Source: Anagrus nilaparvatae (lineage: Eukaryota; Arthropoda; Insecta; Hymenoptera; Mymaridae). From it: a DNA stretch of 64,000 nucleotides. Positions 54,664 to 64,000 of the stretch are shown here, piece after piece. Both the position numbers and the translations under genes were made by a program. The stretch's first letter is position 1. Each line of letters begins with the position of its first letter. Below the pieces are notes generated by a model. That model was not told the origin of the DNA and did not search any database. It worked only from the letters and a program-made list of their open reading frames with translations. The DNA is taken from the NCBI GenBank assembly GCA_022575985.1, contig JAKSXM010000137.1:11798001-11862000 (forward strand). Direction: 5' to 3'.

Positions 54664-57600
54664 ATGTACAATTTACTTAAATTAAGATAGGTAATATAGA
54701 AAATTTTTCAATAAAAATAAAGTAAATTAAAATTTTTAGTTTAAATTTTATTTATTACTTATTTCTTATACAAAGGCACTCTTTATTTTGTATACATGGT
54801 CTCTTTTATTGTACATATTTTTTTGTTTTACATGTATAAATTAAATATAATAATTTTCTAGACACAAAAAAAAATTATCAACTTTTGGAATTGTATAAAA
54901 AAATAAAAACTGAATTTTCGTTATACAATTCTAAAATAATTTTTGAAGCTTAAAATAAAAAAACGTCATGGTTCAACGAATCACAGAATTATTATAAAAG
55001 AAAAATACATGTACGAATACGGTATAAGTTATCAGCGCGTGATTATATACTAGGTAAACTTATTAAATGAAATTATGACAATCTAAAAAAAAAAATTAAT
55101 TAAACCCCCTAAATTAATGAATTAATATTTTACAGTTTTTTTTTTCAACAATCATAATACGCATTCATACTTTTTTTTTCATTTTTACAATTTTTATAAC
55201 ACTTACACATTAAAATAAACGCACAACCTTGAATAATCTCAATTAACAGCTGCTTTAATTTCTAATTTATCCTAAATTATGTATTCGTTTTTTTTTTTTG
55301 TATAATTGTATATACTGATAAAAAATTAACAATATTATTTATCTTTTTTTGTATCAAAAATAATCAAGTAAATAGTAGTAACAAATACAGAAGAAAAAAA
55401 TCTTCTTTTGGCTTGTAATATTATTGTTTTCTTTTTTAATTTATGAGCAAAAATTAAATATAATTTTAAATTAAAAACTTAAGATTTTTTTAACAGCAGC
55501 CTCAAAATTTTACAAGTTTATACATAAAAAATTTTTAAATATTTAAGATAATTTTGAGGAAAGCAAACTAATAAAATAATACTACATAACCGATCAAAAT
55601 AATACTCATTTACTTAGCCATTTATAGTTAAAGAAAATTCAAGTATACTTTTTTGATTAGTTTCTATTTTTTTCTCTCGAGACTCTGATTCAATAGGACG
55701 GACATGGTATTTTTTTTTTTTTTTAATTAAAAAAAGAAAGTTTTTTTATCTTTAAACTAAATTATTTAAAAAATCATAATTGTACACCTTAAGAAGAAAA
55801 AAAATTAATAAAATTATTAAAATTAAGTAAAAAATTGTGAGTTATTTAAGTAGCATTTGTTTTATTGAAATAAAAATACGCATGTTATTAACTAAAAATA
55901 ATACCAGAATTAAAATAAGGTCAAAAATACTGAAAATTAACTTATTTTTAAGGTAAAAAAAAAGCCTCGAGTGTTTCTTATTGGTACACATTTTTTTTGA
56001 AAATTTAGACAAATCATCCAAGATAAGTACAATTAAATAAAAATTCAATTTAATGCTGTTATCTTATTTGCGAGTTTCAAATCAGCAAATTGATAACTAT
56101 CTTTTTGGCATTAAGCTTGTTGTGTTGCTTCAATTGAAATAAAATATTCTTGGATATAAAAATCTACTGATAAAAAAAATTTAATCTCAAAACGCAAGCT
56201 GTTGACAATCTCATTTAACAATCTCACAAAATTGATGCTTTGCTCTCTTGATAAAATTAATATTTTTAAAAAAATGCCTCATAAAATTGACTATACAAAG
56301 AGAGTGTAGCACTGGCAAAAGGCAGAAACTCTATAGAGATTCACATGGTAAAACCTATACATACATATATCAATTGTAACAACATTAAGGCTTTTGTGAT
56401 AATAACTATTTCAAAACCCTCTCCTTTTTTGCTGCCTAAACTCTACTACTTTAAAAAAATTACTATTATTTGTTCAAACAAAGTAAAAGAATTGCATATT
56501 AAACAGATGTATTATAAGTAAGCTTCGATGCCCTTATCTAGTTAATACTCTAGTATATATTATAAAAAAAAAGAAAAAAGTTAACTAAAAACTATTTTTG
56601 GCAAAGTACTTTAGGTTTATGTTTAATACGGCACATCAATTTTACAGAATGATGCACTGGCCACAAATATTATGCTAAGATTGTCAGTTCTTAATACCCG
56701 TTAAGACTGACAAATATTTATTTTACACCTGTTTATATTTATATGCATATAAATTTTGTAAGTAGAGAAAAAGCAGCCACAAACTAAATAATAAAAAAAT
56801 GCAATAAAATTTTTTTTTGAAAATTAATAAAGAGAGAGTATTGTTAAACTGAAAAATTGAAAATTGTAATTAATGAACTTAATTAGCTCTTCTTCTTAAG
56901 TACAAGTCTTATTTTAAGTTGTTACTAAGTTACATATATATTTGCAAAAAAGAAAACTGGATTTATTTTATATTTGTATTAAAATTTATAATGCCGACAA
57001 ATTTCTTTTTCTAAAATTATTAAGCTTATTTAAAAAAAAACATAATTATCGTAAAAATAAGGCTTATTAAAAAAAGCTAATAAATAAAAACTTGCAATTA
57101 TTTTATAAGAAAAAAAATTATTAAAAAATAAAAATGTTTACAGCTATAAACTAAAATGCCCACGATACTCGCTTTTGATTTATACACATTTGTTTTAATT
57201 AAATATGTACATGTTAAATAAGACTTAAAAAATACTAATAAAGAGAGCAAAAAAAAGAGAGCTTTTAATTATATGTAATAATGACAAAGTCGCTTAACAT
57301 AACAAGGAGTAAAGACTATTTCGATAACAAAAAAAAAGAGTTAATAACGACAAACTACCTATTTATATATATAAGATTAAAAATCTGTTAGCTTCTTTTA
57401 TCTCATTAGATTATTAATTATAAATCTTAAGTAAATTATTAAAAATATTAAAGAATGCCGCTTTAACTTTTATGTACAACTTTATAGTTTGTTATACGCA
57501 AAATACTTAGAAAATTTTGTATAAAAATATTTTCTTTGCTCGTTTCTTTTTTTTTTTCAATATTACTATTTACATAATATATTTTCTTTTAATACTGCGA

Positions 57601-57968
57601 TCTTTTATCATTTTTTTTTTTTTTTTTTTGATCTTTTTATAGCGTTTGTTCACAGTTTAAAATAATTAAAAATTTTTTTTAAATATATATAGTAATATTT
57701 ATCTGAAATAACAGTTCTGAGATGAGAACATAACCTCAATTTAAGTCTTATAAAAAATATATTTATATATATATTATTTTTTGCGCGTATTTGAGGCATG
57801 TTATGGTATATATATAGAAAAAATCTTGTTAAAAAAGCTATAAAAATACGATTGCTTTTTTATAAACAAGACAATAACTAAAAACATAGAGAGCAATAAT
57901 TATTTGCAAAAACCAAATTCATTATTTTAACAGTACCCAGCTGCCATGGCAGAAAATTTATATAAAAA
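54664..57968 (-). other. Probable long 3' UTR / downstream region of the GATA gene
   Basis: There is no coding sequence on either strand over 3.3 kb. Its right edge is the GATA stop codon, so the adjacent part is likely a long AT-rich 3' UTR. On the minus strand three Pumilio-type TGTANATA words occur: TGTACATA at 57204-57211 and 57471-57478, and TGTAAATA at 57567-57574. The left few hundred bases should hold the 3' UTR of the orphan secreted gene. Confidence 0.45.
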
Positions 57969-60900
57969 TCAGTGAGAATCACCAGCTAAAGATGTCGATA
58001 CCAAATTGAGTGGTACATCGGATACATTTTCTTCGTCGTCGTCTTCCATGTCTTCATCATCGTTTCCATGATCATTATCATCAGATTTAACATGCTAAAA
58101 CAACAAAATTTTATTAAAATTTTCAAAAAATAAAGAAATAAAATTTAATACTTACATGCATCATAAACGTTGATAATGGTAATGGAAATCCTAAGGGTGA
58201 ATTTCCTAGTGGACCTCTAGCATTAGGTGGAGTTAAAGCTGCCATCATCAAATGTGGCTGAATTTGTCTTCTTAAGGCAGCTAACATATCTGCACTTTCA
58301 GAGTCCATTTGATCAACTTGTGGAGGCGGTATAGAGTTTTCTGCCTTTTCTGTTTATTGAAATAAATTAATGAATATTTAAATTCAAATAGTAATATTTA
58401 TTTTTATAAACTTACTTCTGTGTCTGGAAGGTTTTTCACCTTTAGGCCTTCGTCTACGAGTGTGAATAGTGTCTCTTCTCATAGTAACAGGTCGATTAAT
58501 ACCATGAAGCTTATAGTAAAGTCCACAAGCATTACAAACAATTTCACCTTTCATATTTCTCCTCCATATCGTTGTTGTCATAGTCCCACAATTTGTACAA
58601 GTATCGTTTTTCTTCACAGCATTTCCAGTTTGCTGATCTAAAGATACTTTTTGTTCATCTAATTTCACATTGATTTTGTTAGACCAATTAGTGAAGTCTT
58701 GTGCTTGTTCTTCATAAGAATCCTGATGATAAATAGGACTCGTAGGAGCTTTACTAGGATAACTTTGTTTCCTTCGACCTTTTGTTTCTTTTCTACCAAT
58801 ACTCGATGGACTCGATGGATTACTATCTAAAGATGGATTCTAAAAAATAAAAAAGTCTCATTCATTTTTTGTTCCAAAAAGTATAAAATATCATATAAAA
58901 GAACTTAATATTTTAAAATAAAAAAGAGTATTACAAAAAAATGATAAAGGAGTAGTAAAAAAAAATGAGAATATTGAGTTAACCGACTTTCTCGACCGGA
59001 AGCAAACAGGTCTAAGGGATTCTCAAATATCCTAAAGTGAATGAAAAAAAGGTATAAAGTACCGGCTGCTCAGTAGATTGTAAAAATAAAAAAAAAAAAT
59101 TATGTAAAATCATTGAATTGATAATAAATAATATTTAAAAATAATCATTAAAAAAAAAAAAATAGTATGCAGACAGATGTGTCCTAAATTATAATAATTA
59201 ATGATTAGGTTCTGTATTGATATTTGTTAAAGATTTTATTTTTTATTCATAAAAAAAAATATTTTAAGAAATTGATTTTTCAAAAGAAATTTTTACCTGA
59301 CCATGAATAATAGAATTTTTTTTGGATATCAATACTAGTAATTTTTATTTGGACAATAGGTGGTCTTCTTTTTCTCTGATATGAATAGAAAAAAATTGAA
59401 CAGATGATAAAAAAAAAAAAGAATATTTTTGAAAAGAAATTCTTTTGTTATTTTTAGATCAATTGTAGAAATAAAAGAGATTTTTTGTATTTAAATTTAT
59501 GTGTGTGTGTAGGCATATATCACAAAATTTATATCTTTCCTGATATTATGAAAAATCACGATATTTTTTTTTTGTTGATAATAAAAAAAAAAAATGATAT
59601 TAAAATGAAACCGGAAATTTGTTACATTTTTTATTGATTTTGTAAAATTAAATTGTTTTGATGATTTTTCTTATAAAATCGATTAATCATATTTTTATTT
59701 ACGTTGAATTTTTTATCTTTTTGATTACTAATTTTATTTCAAGGTTCTTTTAAAAACTCAAAAAATAACAAGAAATTACATGATGATTATTAATTACTTT
59801 TTATAGATACACCAAACTTTCTATTTTTTTAATATAAATATGAATCAGAAATAGAAATATTCAGTATAACATCTCATGATAAAATGATAAAAAATAATTT
59901 TTGAAGAAAAAAAAAGTATCAAAACCTTTTTTCTTCATGCAAAAAAAAAAAGCGTAAAAGGAATAAGAACCTAAACCGATACATAATACATTTTAGGTCC
60001 TCTCTCGTTGTTCCCTCGTCAATTGATCCTTTTTTACATACACACACACACGTCAGTATTTTTTTTTTGGCCACCTGCCCTTGTTATGTGCAGGTAAAAG
60101 GCCCCAAAGCTATACAAGAGGGAGAGATTCTCTTTTTTTAGCAATGGTTTTACTATAGAACCATCATCATCATCATCATCATAATCATCAGTAAAAAAAA
60201 AAGGTAGCAACAAACAACAGCAAATTTTTTTTTTTTTTCAAAGATAATAGATAGAGAGACAAAGAAAGAAGAAACTTTTTTGTGTGTATTATAAAACTAC
60301 CTACTAAAAATTTTTATATGTCTGATAGGAAAGTTTCTTTTTGTATTTCTCTTCTTTTAAAAATCTTTTTTTTTTTTTTTTGTATTGATAATAGGTATTT
60401 TTTATGTATACAAAAAAAATGTATCCTCCCTCATTTCTCTCTCTTATATTCATGATTTATAATCTTTTTTACTTAGAATTCAAGAGAATTTCTAAATCAA
60501 AGTATGAGTGGTGATAAAAAATTTATGATAAAAAAAACAAACATATTTTTAAAATTTTTAGGTCAATATAAAAAAAAAAATTTTTTTTATTCATAATCAG
60601 GTATACAGAGAGAGAAAGAGAGAAATATCTCCTAATATCAGCATCATCCATCAGGTATATAAATTAAAAAAAGGAAAAAAAGAATGGTGATATAGAATGA
60701 TATTATTACACACACACACACACACATATTTATTTAAAAAAAAAAAAAGAGTGTGGGACGGCTGTTAACAGATGTTTTAAGATAAGCCCTGATTTTCAAA
60801 GGATTCCACCGGTTCGGAGAGTTTCTTTTGTCCCCCTCTTTCTTTCTCCTCTTTTTTTATTTTTTTGCTTCTTTTGATATCCTCTCTTGAATATAATATT

Positions 60901-63900
60901 GTTATTATTATTATTATTTTTGTTATTCAGGAAATAATCATTTAATACACAATAAAATTGATTTTTCATTATTATTATGCATTAAATTGACATTTTTATG
61001 TTTCTAAGAAAATTTCTTTTTGAAACGATAAAAAGTCTACACTGTTGGATTGGTTTTGTTGAATTTTGAAAGAGTAAATCGAAATTCCAAGTATTTTTCT
61101 AAATTTTTTAACTATTGCAGGGGTGAGTAGGCTTAATTTTGAATCAGGTCGATTTGAGATTGAAAAAAATATTTTTGCTTGTATCACTTTTCATGCTAGA
61201 ATATTTTTGTAAAATTAATTAATGGGTGGTCTTTTTAAAGAGCTTTTGGGAAGAGGACACAAATTATAAAACGATTTTAAAATATTTCAATTGTTTCAGA
61301 AGATACAACGAGATAAATAATTTTTTTAAATGATAATATTTTTAAAAGTTTTTTAAAACTTTATAGCGCTTTGTGTATCTAGAAAAAACAAGTTAATAAA
61401 AGCTGCTGATAATATGGGAAAAAAAGGTACTCAGGTACTTTTTTCATAGCAGAAATGGGTAAAATGAAAGATAATGAAAGATAAAAAATCAAAATAACCT
61501 TTATAAATATTAAAATAATAGAAGAAATTTTAATTTTCATCTCAGCGACCAAAAATACGACAATTGGTCAGATTTGGGTCATTCTTTACTTATCTGGACA
61601 CGGGCTCGTAATATACTATTAATTTTTTTTATCATAAAAACTTTTAAAGATCTTCAAAACTAAAATTAAATTGTGTAGACAATTTTTTACGGTTTTAATT
61701 TAAAAATGTGTGTGTGTGAGTTTATTATAAATTAATCAAAAAATGAACAAAATTTTCCTTATAAAGTATTTCAAAATACTGGCAAAATTTCGCAGATTGG
61801 AAAAACCTTCAGGTTCCCTCAATAGGATACTAAAATTGTAATATAATAGAAGAAATAATTACATCGCCACAGTAAAATCAATTCGAGAATCACTTGAAAC
61901 TTTTTGCATTTGGGTAAAATACATTTTTTTTAAACACTACACTGTAAAAAGTAACTTTCTTAGATTTACAAAAAAAATAGAATGTTTTCGAAAAATTAGT
62001 GAATTTTCAAAAATTTTGTAAATATTCGATAAAAATCGTAAATTTACTAAATTTAGTATATTATCGAAAAATTTAAGAATTCTTGATTTTTTTTGTGATT
62101 TTAAGAAAAAAGTTGTAAATTCTCAACTATTTTTCGGAAATTTACAACTATTTTTTGTAAATTTTCGAATAAAATTGCAAATTATCAGTTTTTCTTGCGA
62201 ATTCACAAAAAAAATCGAGAATACTCGAATTTTTTGTTAATATACCAAATTTAGTAATTATACGATTCTTTTCGAATATTCTAATTTTTTTGTTAATATA
62301 AGAAAATTACTTTTTACAGTGTACGAATCGATTAATTTTTTTAATTTTATGACGAAAAGGTGGGCAATCATTTTTAAAAGAAATGCATCCCTTGTCAGTT
62401 ACAGCATCCAGAAATTTGGTTAACGCCATTTTAAATTTCCCTGTAACTGATAAGGGATGTATTTTTTTAAAAACGTTTTTGCATTTTTTCGTCTTGAAAT
62501 CAAAAAATTAATCGATTCAGTGTTTAAAAAAAAAAAATTTATTTTACCCCCCAAAGATGGAAAAACATCTCCACCCGGGGGTTCGTCCAAAGAAGTTTAA
62601 AGCAAAAAGTTTCATTCCACTGTAGCAATGAAAAAAATACCTAAAAAATTTGTAATTCTTTCTTCTACTAACAAAAATACCTAAAAAATACCATATGGAA
62701 TCTGTTTTATAATAACATGTAATAAAAAAATTAATTTGATAAGATTTCTTTCAAGAAAAAAAAATCTCATAAATAGGGCATTCAAAAAAAAAAAAAAAAA
62801 ATTAATAATATGATATTATGTAAAACTATTCAAAAAAAAAAAAAAAAAAAAAATCATTTTTCAAAGAATAAAATAAAAAAATCAATATTAAACCCAGGTA
62901 GAATTTAATTTACGAGGTCATAAAATTTCGTCAGGTTATTTTTTTAAGGAATAAAAGATAACCGTATATGTCATTATTATTAATTCTAAGAAAAACAAAA
63001 AATTTAGATAAGAAAGAATTTTTAAAAATAATATTATTTTAAGAAAAAAAACAGTAGTAACTTTGACTAATTAGAAAAGATAAAAAAAAAGCAAGTAAGT
63101 AAGGAAATCCCTCAGAGAATAAGAGAAGTGACCTGTTGTTCTTTATTTTTATGCAGGTTATGTTAACTGTTAATAAATTTTTTTATCTTTGTCAAGGTTA
63201 TTTAAACTAGTAATTAAAAATTCTATTTTCCACCTACTAAATAAAGAGAAAGGGTAAAAAAAACAGTCCATTCACATAAAAAAAAAATAAATTTGTTTCT
63301 CACGAACGACATAAGGAATTATTATCTAACCGGTATAAATTATGCTCTAAAATATTAACATTTTAATACACACACACATACGTTAAAGGAAAAATTTAAA
63401 CATTCACCTCTAATATTATTATATATACGTTTTTTTTATACAAAAAATGATTAAAAAAAAAAAATCCTTTCACAAAATGCGCGCATTTATTTACTCGTAC
63501 GTACGTTTTTTTAGAAAGAAATTTTTAGGTACTGTTATCTGTAGATGTGAAATTTCTTAGAATCATTGATTCTTTAGTATTGATAAAAGATTTTAATAAT
63601 AAACGAGTTTTTTTGGGATTTTTATACCTAAAAAAATATTAATGATGATAAAAGATCTTTTTTTTTTGATGCTAAAAAAAAACCTGATATTTTTTTTAAA
63701 TTGTCAATCATAATTTTTAGGTTCCTTTTTTTGTTGATAAATTAATGTTTTATCAAGGATGAATTTTTCTAAAAGAAAAATCCAAAATTAATTAAAAACG
63801 ATTGCATGTGTAGTAAAATAAATGTCAAAATCATTGAAAAATTTATCTAACATAAAAAAAAAATAAATGTAACAAAGAGGATTAAAAAAAAAAAAAAAAA

Positions 63901-64000
63901 AGAAACCTTGACGTCGATGCGAGCCGCTATGTTAGTTCGATTGCCAAGTACCGATGAATCAGGTATATTTCTTTCACATGGTTGTTGTTGTTGTGTGTCC
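57969..64000 (-). CDS. GATA zinc-finger transcription factor (GATAd-like), 3' part; continues beyond the window
   Basis: Nuclear DNA-binding regulator recognising WGATAR. Exons in the window (minus) are 63907->64000 (at least 31 codons, Gln-rich start, ends in phase 0), 58416-58839, 58156-58349 and 57969-58094 with stop TGA. The 58416-58839 exon holds one C-x2-C-x17-C-x2-C finger ('[15 protein letters not shown]', '[17 protein letters not shown]') followed by a basic tail with '[15 protein letters not shown]'. That tail resembles the fly GATAd type more than pannier, serpent or grain, which read 'KKEGIQTRNRK'. The last exon has a long Asp/Glu run and ends '[14 protein letters not shown]'. A second finger, if any, would be off the right edge. 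A 5.1 kb intron separates the first two exons. The paralogue assignment is tentative. Confidence 0.85.
61556..61615 (-). repeat. Fragment related to the 15046-15251 insert
   Basis: In reverse complement, 'ATTACGAGCCCGTGTCCAG', 'AAGTAAAGAATGACCCAAAT' matches the left part of the insert at 15055-15100. Only about 55 bp is shared. Confidence 0.6.
61860..62635. mobile_element. Outer fold-back element with ATCGATT core, interrupted by a MITE
   Basis: The left 'CCACAGTAAAATC', 'GAAACTTTTTGCATT' and 'TTTAAACACTA' is mirrored on the right by 'GTGTTTAAAA', 'AGCAAAAAGTTTCATTCCAC' and 'CTGTAG'. The inner arms 'GAATCGATTAATTTTTT' and 'GCATCCCTTGTCAGTTACAG' are mirrored by 'AAAAAATTAATCGATTC' and 'CTGTAACTGATAAGGGATG'. 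The left arm is split at 61940-62321 by the CACTGTAAAAA MITE. Confidence 0.7.
61940..62321. mobile_element. Palindromic MITE with CACTGTAAAAA termini, copy 2, TA target site
   Basis: 382 bp. It starts CACTGTAAAAAGTAAC and ends TTACTTTTTACAGTG, with self-complementary arms and the same word set as 43887-44294. It is flanked by TA on both sides (61938-61939 and 62322-62323), as for Tc1/mariner-type elements. Removing it restores the outer element's arm 'AAACACTA-CGAATCGATT', which shows the order of insertion. Confidence 0.82.

Larger units (their letters stand above)
58840..63906 (-). other. 5.1 kb GATA-gene intron
   Basis: It is AT-rich with many microsatellites: (CA)n at 60709-60725, ATC repeats at 60163-60183, GAGA at 60607-60621 and GT at 61706-61718. 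A locally GC-richer island at 60748-60850 contains AGATAAG (a GATA site) and 'GAACCGG'-like sequence near 'CCACCGGTTCGG'. A second island lies at 60050-60125 ('CCACCTGCCC', 'GTGCAGGTAAAAGG'). These may be regulatory. A nested MITE pair lies at 61860-62635. Confidence 0.5.

Noticed and set aside
58970..59030. Possible cassette exon of the GATA gene (minus, '[15 protein letters not shown]' open)
   Set aside because: Its entry phase does not match the phase-0 junction between the flanking exons. In the correct phase it meets a stop.

Overview
This window is nuclear DNA from an AT-rich animal genome, almost certainly an insect. The evidence is spliced genes with GT-AG introns, TATA boxes paired with the arthropod TCAGT-type initiator, insect-type acid lipase, eIF3b, WDR83, PGS1 and GATA-factor proteins, and a load of LINE, SINE, mariner/pogo-like and fold-back elements. 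The base composition and the rapidly evolving F-box pair would fit a parasitoid wasp, but nothing seen here proves the order. There are no bacterial operons, no CRISPR array and no recognisable virus genes.

Layout. 1-6.3 kb: interspersed repeats and a fold-back element. 6.4-17.3 kb (minus): an eight-exon secreted acid lipase whose introns 2 and 3 are swollen to about 4 kb each by repeats (a SINE, fold-back elements and copies of an AT-rich repeat family with hairpin ends). 18.6-23.3 kb: a 5'-truncated LINE and two large fold-back elements. 23.9-25.5 kb and 32.1-33.7 kb (plus): two paralogous F-box/LRR-like genes, each with a tiny intron just before its start codon, separated by fold-backs and a GC-richer minisatellite. 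33.7-46.5 kb: a repeat zone. It holds a 2.3 kb near-perfect palindrome, a pogo-like element nested in a fold-back, a TTAA-flanked transposon with 231 bp identical inverted repeats that carries a broken host-gene fragment, and one small real gene (39.7-40.2 kb, minus) for a secreted six-cysteine peptide with a clean TATA/Inr promoter.

46.6-54.7 kb is a compact housekeeping block: PGS1 (mitochondrial phosphatidylglycerophosphate synthase, plus), eIF3b (11 exons, minus, tail-to-tail with PGS1), WDR83/Morg1 (single exon, plus, head-to-head with eIF3b across 452 bp) and a three-exon orphan secreted protein (plus). 58-64 kb (minus, running off the right edge): the 3' part of a GATA zinc-finger transcription factor with a 5 kb intron, plus about 3.3 kb of probable 3' UTR and downstream sequence.

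The genes do not form one pathway. The points of most interest are the small secreted cysteine-rich gene, the orphan secreted protein, the paired F-box genes, the giant palindrome (a possible hairpin-RNA source), the transposon with captured coding sequence, and the modular hairpin-ended repeat family present in about ten copies. All exon joins were worked out by hand from splice signals and reading-frame continuity.
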